Part shown: positions 1 to 13,500 of the stretch, in pieces
How positions within the stretch are numbered: position 1 is the first letter of the stretch
Layout: each line of letters opens with the position of its first letter
NCBI GenBank assembly: GCA_037893245.1
Contig: JBAIAA010000019.1
Location: forward strand, 682,001 to 746,000
Direction: 5' to 3'
Source of the DNA: Crossaster papposus
Taxonomy: Eukaryota > Echinodermata > Asteroidea > Velatida > Solasteridae
DNA length: 64,000 nucleotides
The notes under the pieces: generated by a model
The model's database searches: none
What the model saw: the letters and a program-made list of their open reading frames with translations, nothing else
Told to the model about the DNA's origin: nothing
Translations under genes and position numbers: made by a program

Positions 1-54
1 ATTTCTGAAGGATTATTTCGCGAAATTTTTCAATGGAACAATCCGTATGGTGTC

Positions 55-1649
55 AGGTCAACTTGCCCCCTGACCGACTCGCCCCTTACCTACTCGCCCC
101 TTTCCAACTCGCCCCCTGACCGACTTGCCCCCTGACCGACTCGCCCCTTACTAACTCGCCCCCTGACCGACTCGCCCCCTAGCCGACTCGCCTCCTGACC
201 GACTCGCCCCCTGACCGACTCGCCTCCTGGTTTGATTCACATGTATTTTTAATTCTATAATTTGTATCATTTGCCCTCGACTGAAAAGACGATGTGGGTA
301 AACTTTTTCCTTGATTATTCTCTTGCATAGGCCCTAATCTCGATTATTTTTATCTAAGTTTTAGAAAATACATTTTGATGTTCGTTTTGGTGGTGGAAAT
401 TAAAGAAAAAGCAGTAGACCTAAATCCTCCTCGAAGCCAAAAAAGTTAAACTCATAACAATTTATTTATACATTAATTTTATATATTTAAAGAAAATTTG
501 GGGGGGGGGGGGAAATAATCATGTTTGGTTCTTGTTTTTCTGAGGTTTTTTTCGGAGCGCGGGGGGGACAAGTTAATCGCATAATTTGATGCGATTTTGT
601 TTACTGCTTTCTAACCCAATAGGGCTTTTCAAGGAAGCTATAGGGAATCTGTCAATCACTCCACCATTCTTTGTTAATACAAAAACCAACGCTCTTGAAC
701 TGGGTGTTACGACGCTCAGCTCTACAAAACTGTCGGCTCCCTCTGATCAGTCCGCCAAACGGGGTGAAAGATGGTGACCAAACAAGATTAAAGAGCTGAC
801 AGTGAATACAATAAAGTCGCTAATTTGACCAATGAGGTTGCTACTTTTGGAGAAGGGGGGACTGTTTTTGGTATTTTGTATGTCCGATGGTGTTAAATGT
901 GATTTTCACATTTTATAAGACGTTTGGTATGTCGTGTTAGACCTGAGAATATTCAGAACATAAAAAGCACGAACTTTGTAAAGACACATCCATAGACCCG
1001 TTTTTATGCATGCTTTAGAATGGGTTTTTGCGGGGCACGCGAACGATTTGCGAAGGATGCGAATGCCAAAAAAATTGCAAAGTCAACATTCGTATTTTTA
1101 AGTTTCCAAAAGTTCGCCAAACTTGAACATGCGCGGGGTTCGGAATCGCCGTCATTTATTGTTCGCGGGAGTCCAGTCCAGTCCATCACTTTGTAGATTT
1201 CTCCTTAATTATAATATTTGAATCATTTCTTTGTAGGCCTATGCCTAATGTAAATAAATTGTACACAACTTTACTTGAGGAAGAATATTAGAAAGACGGA
1301 TGTCCTTTTCCATTGATTCAGTTTCTTGGAAGTCGCATTTGCAGCCTATTTTTTGCTTCCTCTGATCAGTCCGCAAAATGTCTAAGTCAAGAGTTCGTTT
1401 TTATTCCTCAAAATGACGAATTTTATGGTAACGAATATACATGTACATGATGTTATGTACATCGATCGTACAAGGTCCATAAATCAAACGAGGGGGCGAG
1501 TCGGTCAGGAGGCGAGTCGGCCAGGGGGCGAGTCGGTCAGGGGCGAGTTAGTAAGGGGCGAGTTGGTCAGGGGGCGAGTCGGTCAGGGGGCGAGTTGGTA
1601 AGGGGCGAGTAGGTAAGGGGCGAGTCGGTCAGGGGGCGCGAGTTGACCT
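55..1649. mobile_element. Foldback-type element with minisatellite arms
   Basis: An array of about 16-bp units of GACTCGCCCCCTGACC type (about 62-232) is matched by the same array in inverted orientation (about 1490-1640). The outer ends AGGTCAACTTG (55) and AGTTGACCT (1641-1649) and the inner junctions TTTGATT / AATCAAA are also inverted. This is the layout of foldback elements, whose inverted arms are tandem repeats. The 1.25-kb interior (233-1490) holds a G run at 498-512 and no coding region I can support. No target duplication was resolved. Confidence 0.6.
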
Positions 1650-2563
1650 ACAATCCTACGTATAGTATCGGTATATTTATGTTGCCATTGAAAGGTCAAT
1701 ACTTCAGTTGCGTGATGGGAACGTTTTATAGGTCACGTAGTCTTTTACACCAGTCGCAAATAACAGCTGAAATGGACCCTTTTGTTGGAACGCTGAGGCG
1801 TAATTCTGCAGGGCCGAGCGTGGGGAACGCCCGGGCGTTCTGCTGTACAGGGCCGAAAGGGTTCAAACCTTTCCTACAATTGAACACAATTTCCTTGTTT
1901 ACGACTAGGTAACTCGAGGGATACCTTAAGTGTTGAATTAAAATTTCGTCTACTGATTGGATGTAATGAGTAACAGAAGCCAGAATAATATCGAGTGAAG
2001 TAGTGTAAAATTAAGAAAGGAATAAACAAAAATGCGTTGTGCTTCAATTAAGCGCGACCAATAAAACCAGAATTAAAACCAACTGAAGTTTTTGTCCAAG
2101 AGAGGGCGCGCTACACAGATAACGATCACTGACAATATTATTTGAATGCAAAGAAAAGAATATCAGGTTTAATTTATTATTTTTGTCAGTCCGTTTTGTC
2201 CGAAAAACGATAATGCTTGAAAACATCGAGAAAACTTCCACAGATTCTCTGAAAAATATTTAAGTTCGACGTTTTGCTTGCTTTTCTTAAAATCCACGAT
2301 TGTAAAACTTCGGACAGGTCAGTTAAACGATATTTACTATAAAATACAACTACCCAAATCCACCCATTCATGATAATTCAAGCAATTACCAATGGTGTAT
2401 TCTACCTTTAATACACGCGCAATGCAAATGCGACACAAATTCTGCTCGGAATTTTCCGAACGATTAGGTGAATTAGCCAAGACGACATATTCATATATCA
2501 TGGCACGGTGGGTCTGCGGCGTACGCTAGAGGGCGCCCCGCATCGGCGGCCTATGGTTCCACT
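1650..2563. other. 5' flank with old repeat fragments
   Basis: From about 2270 to 2412 lies the right end of a K-family MITE (ends TGGTGTATTCTACCTTTAA). From about 2400 to 2560 lies part of an element whose GGCGCCC and GTACGC words recur near 6030 and 52780. Nothing else is recognisable. Confidence 0.4.
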
Positions 2564-3094
2564 CACAGACATATAAACCTATAGACCGCCAGTCGTGTGC
2601 ACAAAACCGTGATTTGCAAAGTATGGGCAAAACGACGCGTAGGCTGGACGGCAAGCGCGTGTGACTATAAAAAGCCAAGCGCGTATAATTACGCGCCTGT
2701 CGCGCAACGCACTTCGCACGCGCGTTCATATAATCATGTACACTATCTTTCGTTCTACGGGCAACGCACCGCGCGCTCATTACGTTCTGTGCGCATACCG
2801 GGCAACGCGCTTGACACAAAAATGGGCCTAAAACTTCTTTATTTTAGGGTATCAAGATTGACACTGGTTATGCTTAATCTACATGGTATATAGTATAGCC
2901 CTATGTAATTTTCTTTTAAATCGATAAATGGCTTCATATAATTATTTGACTGGAACAGTTCGGGTGTGTACAAATTCCCTATACCGAGGGCTAAATTTGC
3001 CCATAGTTGGTATTTTAGTCGGGCGCCGCGAAATCACGAAATCATCCTGTAGTTTTGAATAGGACCTGGCGGTCTATGTGTTTATATGTCTGTG
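2564..3094. mobile_element. hAT-like MITE, copy 1 (TIR CACAGACATATAAAC, 8-bp duplication)
   Basis: The element starts CACAGACATATAAAC and ends TTTATATGTCTGTG. It is flanked by a perfect 8-bp repeat GTTCCACT at 2556-2563 and 3095-3102. A second copy is at 52262-52754. The 8-bp duplication fits the hAT superfamily; no transposase is present. Confidence 0.75.
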
Positions 3095-3102
3095 GTTCCA
3101 CT

Positions 3103-4222
3103 CACTAAATACGGGGCTCATTGTAACCAACGCAAAAATAGAAAGAAAGAGCGCCGCCTCGTGACGCTCAGGAGTTAGGGTGGCAATATTTTTTTGGCTG
3201 GAAATTAAAGATTAAGACTCCTAGAATATTTTTCTTTTCAAATTTAGGGGGGTTGACCGAATGAATTTTTTTTATACTCCCCTTTCCACAAACCACCCCT
3301 AAAATGGTGGCCCAGCTCTGGGCCCAGGTCTAAATGTAGCCCCCCGCCTCTATGCAAAATAGACCCACGTATTGGTCTTTTTTGTGAACGCAATCCTCCG
3401 AGTTGGAAGTCACAGGTCACCAATTCTTGATTTCCACAGATATTTCTACAATCAGTCCAATGTATAGGCCCCAGGGACCTCTTATTCAAAATTACCGGAG
3501 GAATCACAAAATATTAATGAGCTCGCGCGCAGTGATTTCCAGAGATTTAGTGGTATGCACCCCCTATGCGCGCTGCGCTCACTGACCTCTATACTGACCT
3601 CGGTACGGGTATAGAGGTCAGTGGCTGCGCTGCCTGCATATATACCGCGATTACTTGGGACGTCTTAAGCAACCGGAACCAAGACTAGTAGTTCGGTCAG
3701 AGTTATTTTAGTCGAATTTGGGCCGTTTTCCAAACTCCTGGATTCGGCTTCATCTCTGGCTTCAGCCCATTGCTAAACTGCATTAATGAAGCCTGAGACG
3801 AAGACGAAGCTGGGGTTTGAAGAAAAAAAAACAGCCTTGCTCGATCCGATCCATTACGTCATGTGAAGCTGGTGGAAGTGGAACGATTGGAATTTCTATG
3901 AAGGATCGGTAAAAACTGCACCCGTTTGGCAAATAATTCTCTGAATTGTTGTCAACAACAGACCGGTTCTACCTTCATTGTTTCCTACCAAGTGATACGT
4001 GGTCATTCATATCTACTTTTACAAAGTTCGGCGTGCCTAACAATACAGCCAAACTTGGTGAAAACTGTTGACTTCCGAGGCGGTGTTGATTTCGTGTTGT
4101 TGTTTTTTTGCGACTGGTACTATGCTAATGACTTGACGGCGCCGTGTGTAAACTGCTTGCCTATTTGAGGATTTATAATCTACCCATTTTCTCGGATTGT
4201 TGTTGATCATCGGGACAGCGCA
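3103..4222. other. Region upstream of the vinculin start codon
   Basis: This stretch must contain the promoter and 5' UTR unless an upstream non-coding exon exists. I see no clear TATA box or initiator. At 3584-3622 a short inverted repeat of GACCTCTATAC/GTATAGAGGTC occurs. At about 3721-3835 a small TIR-like unit (GGCCGTTTTCCAAAC) recurs near 14350. Confidence 0.35.
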
Positions 4223-4285
4223 ATGCCTACCACATCGTACCGCACCAAGACCATCCACAGCATTCTGGATCCAGTTGCCCAACAG
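4223..4285 (+). CDS. VCL: Vinculin exon 1 (start codon; residues 1-21)
   Basis: The exon encodes the N-terminal helix start [20 protein letters not shown] plus one Gln, matching the vertebrate vinculin N-terminus (hTRTIxSILEPVAQQ). ATG at 4223 sits in the context gcgcaATGc, and it is the only start that gives the family N-terminus. The donor is GTGAGA, phase 0. The transcription start is unknown. About 500 bp upstream lacks a clear TATA box, and the 5' UTR may begin in this same exon. Confidence 0.95.
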
Positions 4286-6667
4286 GTGAGATTAATTTAA
4301 ATTTCAACTTGCGATTGTGTAGTTTTGGGCCCTTTCCGTCTAGTCTTCCCAAATTCCATAAAATTAATAATGTACAGTAAATTGTAGGCCTACGCAGGGG
4401 CCAATTTCATAGAGCTGATAAGCACAACAATTTGCTTAGCATGACAATTTGTCCTTGGCAAAAACAAGGTTATATTACAGACCAAATTTTAACCTGATCT
4501 TTATTGTTCTGGATTGATAATCAGCTGTTTTTTGGCTTAGCATGAAAAACATGTATAATTTTGTGCTAAGCAAATGTTTTTGCTTAGCAGCTCTATGAAA
4601 TCAAATTGGGCCCAGCTGGCTAGCTCTTTAATTTAAAGGTAGAATACACCATGGTAGTTGCTTAAATTATCATGAATGGGTGGATTCGGGGGTTTGTATT
4701 TTACAGTAAATATCGTTTAACTAACCTGTCCGAAGTTTTACAATCATGAATGCCGAGGAAAGCACAAAGAAATAGCGTTTGTTTTCAACCGACGTCGAGC
4801 AGTTATTCTTACCAGTATGTTATGTGTGTTTTTTCTTTATTGTCGTCCGGCGATCGCAAATTTGTCTTTATAAAATTATATTTTTCAGAATAATTAAATG
4901 ATATCTAGCACAATTTTTTTGCTGGATGCCTAGAATAATTATTTACTTTCAGGTGAGTAAGATTTTTCTTAATAATTTGGTAGTAAATTTTTTCGATATC
5001 TGCAAATGGTGTATCCTACCACTAGAGTGAAGGCCGGTTTGTACTTCACGCGAATGTCATTGCGAAGCGAATTCGTTAAGGTATTACGTCACAATGAAAC
5101 TTCAATTGTTTACGTCATGAAATGCGCTTCGCATTCGCTTTTGCGTGAAGTATGAACAAGCCTTCAGACCCACGGGCCCTAGAAGAACTCCTAGAACTTT
5201 TTCTAACTTTAGATTTAGCTTGTTGTACCGGGGCCCCACGCCGAACAATAAACAGTTTGCAAAGTCTCTTACGTGCAGCTAAAAAAAACACACTAAAACC
5301 CCAACAATTACCGGTACTTAACAAAATACCTCAAAAATGCCTATAGCCTTCCATTTTTTTTTTCATAACAAATGTGTCCAAGTTTAACTTCAGGGGTACT
5401 CGCAAATAATCCATGACCTGCAAATCCAGGAAATTCGACGACAGTATTCGAGCTGGTAACTGCACTCTTGTTGTTCGCTAGTCCGAGTAACTACATGTAC
5501 ATAGGACCCAAATATCGCTTTTTTAACATCTGGACATGATCTTGCGATAGTAGGGTCCTAGGGAGTCCCATTGGTTTTTTTACATTTAAATCAAAATGTC
5601 ACTTTTCCCATATGCATGCCAAAGAAACATCAGATTTCAACCTCAAAACAGCCACAAAAGTACTCGATAAGTCATCTGAGATTACAAGTACAGATCGACG
5701 AATAAGATTGTGGTACTAGCTTAATTCCGCAAGCTGCCTCGGCACTTTGCTTCCGTGTAGGTATGCGACGTGTTGGTAGCCCGCGCGACCAACACGCATC
5801 GCATGGGACACGCGTGGGACCAACACGCATCGCATACCGCGCCGACACGGCAGCAACATAGAATGGAATGGCCCTGTATTCTATGGGTATTGGTGTACAA
5901 CTATAGAGTACAGGGCCACTTCATTCTATCTCCTAGGGTAAATAAAGAAGAGAGTAGTACATAAGTTGAGCTGCCCTGCATTCTATAGTTACTCCGCAGT
6001 ATGCAGCGCGTGTAGGCCGCCGATGTGGGCGCCCTCTAACGTACGCCGTAGAGTAGACTATGCCATCATCTTGTCTATCTACCGCTTGAACAAATTTGAG
6101 CGGAATTGTGTCACCTTTGCATGCGCTTGTGACGTTGCGTGCATAATTACATGACGTTTAAACAGAAACTTGACTAATGATTTAGCGATTATGCATGTTA
6201 CGTCATGCAATTATTCACGCACCGTCACACGCGCATGCAAATATGCGACACAATTCTGCTCGGGATTGTTCGCGCGATTATGAGACAAGATGACCTATTG
6301 GAAGGTTATGACATCGCGATTAGGTCATCTAGCAAACAAGACTTGTATCTGCTAATGTTACGAACATTTGAATTTTCAATTACAGGCTTATTTTACTTAA
6401 TGGGCACTTTGGGAGACAAATTAGCGATAGTTTTGATTCACTTGGGAGACAGTGGCACTTAGGGAGACATTTCAGTGTCTCCCTAAGTGTCTAGCTACCC
6501 CACAAAACGATATTTGGGAGTTATTTTTGCTCGGAGAAGACAGATTTGGGTCTAAATAGCATAAATATGTAATTTCGTGGCGAAAGCTCCAGGTAAAAAC
6601 GGGTTAGGGTACAAAAAAGATTGTGCACGTCTCTATGGGATTGTCTCCCAAAGTACCCATTTGGGCG

Positions 6668-6701
<34 letters not shown>

Positions 6702-9700
6702 TCTTTTCGGCAATGAAACCGAGGATTCCTCAAAAGCGCCCAAGGCACTGTAGCTCGTAAGCCTGAAGAAACCAGTAGCAGGATGAACGAAATGCCAGAA
6801 ACACCGGGGCGAACCCCTTCTCTTAGCGATTTAAGCGTAACTGGGTTCTGTTACGTGCGTGTCCAGGTTCAATATACATGTATACACAATACACACACAC
6901 AGGACCAACGGCTTTACGTCCCATCCGAAGGACGAAGCAATAGTGGTTTAATTGCCTTGCTTAAAAAAACATCGATTGAAAAATAAGTTGCTACGGTAGT
7001 TTTACAATGTAACGCGCCAAATGTTTAATATATGGTGAAGCAAAATCTCTTTTTGTGCCTTGTATCTGTTGGCTTTTTTAAAAACAATTCTGAATTCTAT
7101 TCATTTCATAAGCTAATAAATTACACTTTTTAGACAATTTAGACATTTTCAGATGGCACAAAAATAATGATTATTTCCATAGAGGTCGGTTTTCCTGTTA
7201 CACTGTGAAACTATGTAGTTAATTTAAAATGCCCGAATTTCTTTTAGTATGTAATTATAGCAATTACTTTATGAAATAAATTAATTTCAAACTTTAAAAA
7301 AAAATTGTAATCATGCAGATATTTATGACAAAAAGAAAATGATTTTACGTGTAACAGGGACACCAAATATGGTGTCTCCGTTACACGTAGAACAATGATT
7401 TTCATCATGCATGAAGAATGTGATTTGTATGATTCATGTTTTGAGCACTTGACAAAACCCTTAACACATACTGAAACTGCAAAGAGTGCCGGAAATACTT
7501 TGTCAGATACAAAGTTATATGCATGTATGTACATACATGTACATGCTTTGGAACAATTAGGCCAGATAAACAAAAATCATGTTTAGCGTCCCCGCCCGCT
7601 TCCTTTTTTGAGACCGCCTCCTTTTTTCTTTTCTTTTTTCTTTTATAAAAAAAAGGAAAAAAAAAGGATAAATTATATTATCTTTTTGAAAAAAAACCTA
7701 AAAATATGATATTTTTAGCATCACTGTGTATATGACCTAAATGTACGTCTGTTAGAGACCATCTAAAAGAATAGCCCGGCAAGTTGTCTTAACCAGTTCG
7801 CGCCGGATGACGTATAAACGCAATTTTTTTCCCAAATTCAAAACGGATGACGCATAAACACGCCAAGTTTAAGTTCGGAAATGTCTGTCAGCAGCGAGCA
7901 AGGCCGGAAATGCGTGGGTGTGCTTCCCGGCACTATCGGCCTGAACCCGCTTCGGATCGAGTTTCGTTAAAAATAATCCCGCCCCTTGGCTCGGTGATGT
8001 TAAAATAATCCCGGCGCGAACTGGTTAAAAAAATGTGTCGAACGGCCATTTTGAAAAATGAAGAAAAAAAAGGGCCCCTTCCTTTAACAAAAAAAAAGGC
8101 AGGACGCTATACATGTTTTTAGTTTTTATTTGGCCTTATTTATGAAAATACCCATGTACCTTGATGTGTAAAGCCCAATAGGGTTAAAACTGAATCCATT
8201 TCAGGCCAGATAAAAATGGTGTACATTGATAGACATGATAGAGTGCTGCTAGTAATGGGGTATATGTACAACATGTTGTACACTGGTATTTGTGTGAGTG
8301 ACTAATACCCTTGCCCTACCAAACATGGGCATGGTGTCCCAGCCAGGCATACTCTATCTGTACAGCACATGTGTACAGTGTACATGTGCATACTGTATGT
8401 ATGTACATCTAATCGTGAACCACATAACGATCGAGGATCGATATTGTGTTTTCCTTTATTCCTACGTTATACCCAATCCCCATTGCTTTGCGCTTGCCCC
8501 GTCGATCAAGGACCGAATTTTGCCATTCATACCTCCGACCGAGGGGCTTTTGTTCCCTTTGTTCTCTTTTGTGTCTCGCCCCTCGGTCATGGTACCAGAG
8601 CATGCAAGTTAATGTATGTTTTTGTCAATCTATATAGTTTGTACATTATGTACAAGATGTATGTGACCTGTACCAATGAAACCCAGACAAATGTGTTTTA
8701 TTACAATGTGCTTTTGGGGTTTTGAGTTTTTCTGAATTATGAACTACCGTATTAATCTACAATCTCCCCAAATTTGAACATAATCCGTCACCCATAAGTG
8801 TGTTTTTTGTTGATTTTGTGAAACAATTTTGTATAGAAATAATGCGCTTTTCTGAACTTCAAAGTTGTTTATCTCATAATTAGGTTGTCAGGGTTTTATT
8901 ATCACCTGTAAATTGTTTTCCTCGGTAGCTAGCTAGGGTACAATGTAGGAGTACCTGTACATACCGTATAAATGATAATGTTTAAGTTGATAACCTAGAC
9001 TGGAAAATATATCAAAAAAGCAAAATCTAAAAAACGAAAATTGACAACTTTGTTCGGGTCTCGTTGGAGCAGGTCACATACATGTATCAAACTAAATTTC
9101 AAACATTTTACGTTTGAAACTCTTATGTTCAATGTAAATCAATTTGTTGTGTTTTTTCATTATTTTTATTGTAGGTTGAGAATAAAACAGTGTTTTAATT
9201 TGGATGCATAAATATATGTCCATGACACTTAAAGGTAGTATACACCATTTCTATATCAAAAATATTTACTACCGAATTATTAGGAAATGTCTTACTCATT
9301 TGAAAGTAAATAATGGTTCTAGGCATCCAGCAAAATTATTGCGCTAGATATCCTGTAATTGTTCCGAAAAATTGAATTTTATAATGAAAAATTTGCGGAC
9401 GGACGGCGATCGCAAAAAAACACAAATAACATAAGAATAACTGCTCGACGCCGGTTGAAAAAAAACCGCTGTTTTTCGTGCTTTTCTCGGCATTCATGAT
9501 TGTAAAACTTCGGACAGGTTAGTTAAACGATATTTACTATAAAATACAACCCCCCAAATCTACTCATTCATGATAATTCAAGCAATTACCAATGGTGTAT
9601 CCTACCTTTAATTGAGACTTAAGGAAAGGCCATTCTAGATTGCGGTATTTTTTTTCTTATCAATTGACTGTTCCCTTTCTTACAATACAGTTAAATTAAT

Positions 9701-10497
9701 TAAAGGTACTGTAGGATACACCATTGGTAATTGCTTGAATTATCAGGAATAATTGTTTTCAACCGACGTCGGGCAGTTGTTCTTGTTTTTTTTGCGATTG
9801 CAGTCAAAAATTCAATTTTTCAGAACAATTACAGCCATCTTGTCCTACATGTATGTTGGCGGTCTCCCAAATTGTCAGTATCATTGTTAAATGTGACCGG
9901 CTCTACAAAAAGGTGTATTAAGTTGCGCTGTGCATTACTATGTAATGGCCCGCTCAACGTTGAGAGGGTAAACATTTCATCAAAATGTGATTTTAATTTG
10001 TTGTCATACATGACATTTTTAATAGCTACAGTTTAAGGTTTCATTAAAAGAAAAGTTGATTTTGATGAATAAAGTTGAAAAAACAACCATTTTGTGTGCA
10101 TCGTTCTGTTGTAGTACAACAGAGCCGGCTATTTTAAAGCCTGTTTTCTCAGTTGTGTAATTTGTGACCCGCTCTACATAAATGAGTCTGATGTAGCACA
10201 AAAAAAATTCGGAGTTATTTATAGGGCTTGAAAGAGCATCTGATAAGCTTCAATTTGATGTATGTCGGAGCGCTATAGAGTACTGCATTAATTTTTTATG
10301 ATTTTTTGAAATAATATATTTTTCAAGTGTGAAACAGCCACTTTTAAGAGAAAATTAACGTATCCCAACGATCAAAATAACTGAACTTGAAACAAAACAG
10401 TCAACAAAATCCTGTATTAAAACACTTTAAGATTCAAAATTAAGTTTTATTTCTTTTTTTTCTGAAAATATGGATACAAACGAAGCAGAATACACAG

Positions 10498-10536
<39 letters not shown>

Positions 10537-13500
10537 CAATCGCCCTGTACGTGTCAACGGTAATTGCGACATCCGACTCATTTATGTAGAGCGGGTCACA
10601 TTTGAACTTTGAGCAAGTAATCAATATGTAGGCCTAAACACTTCTCCAAAATGTCTCCAAAATGGAAGGCGCTGTGGAACTATACTAAATGAAAGCGTAC
10701 GTTGTGGGCTTTCTAAGTATCACTCAATTTCATTTTTTTGCGACATAAGACACCTTTTTGTAGAGCCGGTCACAAATACAGGTATGATACATTGTACATG
10801 TACAGTGTATCTCTAAATAAACTTGTATTCTTTTTTTATTTTCACGTTTCAAGGTTGGGCAGCTAGTGATTCTACATGAACAAGCTGAAGATGGAAATGC
10901 CATGACTGATTTGACCACGCCCATCAAGATTGTAGACCAAGCTGTCGGTAACTTGGTTGCAGTAAGTGCAGACATCCAATCGCTTAAGCCCAAAAAACAT
11001 ATTCCTCGGCTCCGCCCTAACAATTTTTTTGTTAATTAAAAAAACCAAAAAACATGAAAACCAAGGTTTACATAAGCTCTTAGGTTTTTTATGGCGGCCA
11101 TCTTGAATTTTTTGAATAGCATTTTGGTGACGTCATGATGATGTCACACATTTTTTACAATTGTATGCATATGTCTATGACCCAATAAACATATTACAAA
11201 AAGAATTTTGAATTTATTATGTTCTGTTGATAAGATATGGCTTAAAGGTCCAAAAATGAAACAAAATCATAAAAAATCACACGATGACGTCATCATGATG
11301 TCACTTCAATTTATATCTTTAACACATCCCGCCATACCTGCATACCAAGTTTGAACCCAATCGGACTTGGGTCTGTCCACACTAAATGTTACAACTGCAC
11401 AACATCCCAATTAGCTCTCATTTAAAGTGTGTTGAAACTCAGAAAATAAACTTTAATGATGGTAATAGTAGTTGTACAATTGTTGAGAGATAGTGTACAC
11501 AATTATAAAGGATTTGGTTGTTGGTTAATACAAAAATGAGAAATTTTATAAAAATGTCCAGCAAAGTTTTGGGGGTCCTGGTGGGACATGCATAAACCAT
11601 GGCAACTCATGTTTTTCTCCAGGTTATATAAGAGGTGTTATTACACAGAAAAACAATTGACATGTTAAATTATGGTTGGCAAAAATATCAACTATGAGAA
11701 ATCTGATCATTTTTCAAGCCCTTTCTTTATTGAAGGTGTTAATAATCGAGAATTTAGGAACAGCATGTAATTCAGCCATCCCGTACGTCATTGTGTCTGT
11801 CCATTTGGTGACAAACGTGATACTGGCTGGTACTGACATTTTATCAACAATAAATTTCAACAAAAATATATTTATCTTGCTGAGAAATCATCTGGCTTTT
11901 ATTCTGAATACCATTTTTGTGCATTTGGATTCGTTGGGTAACAAAACACAGATCCATTTGAAGGAAATGCAAATTTCTGTCAATTTTTTTTAAGGATTAT
12001 TATTATAATTGCACATACATTTATAACAAAGATATGTGCAATGCAACTGCCATTATTTTCTTAGAAAGGTTTGTGCATTTTGCTGAACGAAAAATGAAGA
12101 GTACATGTATGTCTGTCCCCAGCTCATGGGAAAGTGACATACGTGATCTTACATTGTACAATGCACGTGTCTGTCCTGTGACAAACGTGATGTCTGTCCA
12201 GTGACAAACATTATTCAGTGAAATAAAATTACAAGTTTAAAATCTAAATTAAAACTTCTTTCTGCAAGTAAAAATAACAAGTTAACTTTGAAAGAATATT
12301 TAATAAGTTAGGCTAGTTATCAATCATGGTTTTTACTTTTATTTGTTAATTTAAGAAAAAAAATGTCTGTCCTCGTGACAAACGTGATTATTGCTGTCTG
12401 TCCATGTAACAAACGTTATTTCAGATAAGATGTCAGTATTTCTTCATTTCCAGTTATGTATGGTTAAACAGTCTAAAGAATTTGTTTGGGGGGTTTTCAG
12501 GGCAATTCTACTATTCTCAGTTGTTAAAAAGTTCTTTATCAATCCCAATAATTATAATTTGATACCGTCTTGTCTGTCCCAGTGACGTACGTTATTTTCA
12601 TGGCATACTTCTTCCCATAATTTCTTAAGAAAGAATAAAGTTTCTTACTAAAACAAAATATTACAAAATTTGTTCATCTTGCTTTGAGTTATGGTTAGGA
12701 AAAGAAAAGTGTCTGTCCATGTGACAAACGTTACATCTTAAAGATTAACCATCAATAACTTCTTAAATATTGCTAAAGTTATCTTTACTTTTCTAAACTA
12801 ACAAGGATATAGGGTGAAGATATGTGCAAGCCAAAAAAAATGGAAACATTTTACAGTTAACATTTTCTTCTAAATGTCACACAGTTGTAACGTTTACTGT
12901 GGACAGACCCACTTATACTTTCAGAGATATAGGGCATTGAATAAAAATGACATCCAATGACTTTTCATGTGTCACATCACATTAAAGAACCATTTTTATT
13001 AAAAAAAAACTTTTTTATTCAAAAAAAAACTAAAAACAAATGTAAACATTGGTTTTCTTATTGGTATATCCTAACGTATCAAAAAATGTATAGTTTAGCA
13101 AATCTACAAAAAAGTGAATGAAACTTTCAATATGTACATTATGAACCTGACTATTAGACCCATCTGTACAAGTCAATCAAATCAATTTTTGTCTTCTGTT
13201 TTTGATCTGATTCTACCGTAGGTCGGTAAACAAACTGCTGAAACCAGCAAGGATGAGATACTTCGTCGTGAGATGCCTCCGACTTTGAGGCAGGTGGAGC
13301 TGTCTTCCGGTTTGTTGGTCGAGGCCAGCGCCATGCTGAAAGCGGATCCTTACTCGGTGTCAGCAAGGAAGAAATTGATTGATGGAGCTAGAGGTCAGTA
13401 CAGCCAAAGCGCCGCGGGCCAATTTGGCGCCTCGGGCCAATTCGGCGTCTCGGGCCGATTCAGCGCCTCAGGCCGATTTGACGCCTCGGGCCGATTCGGC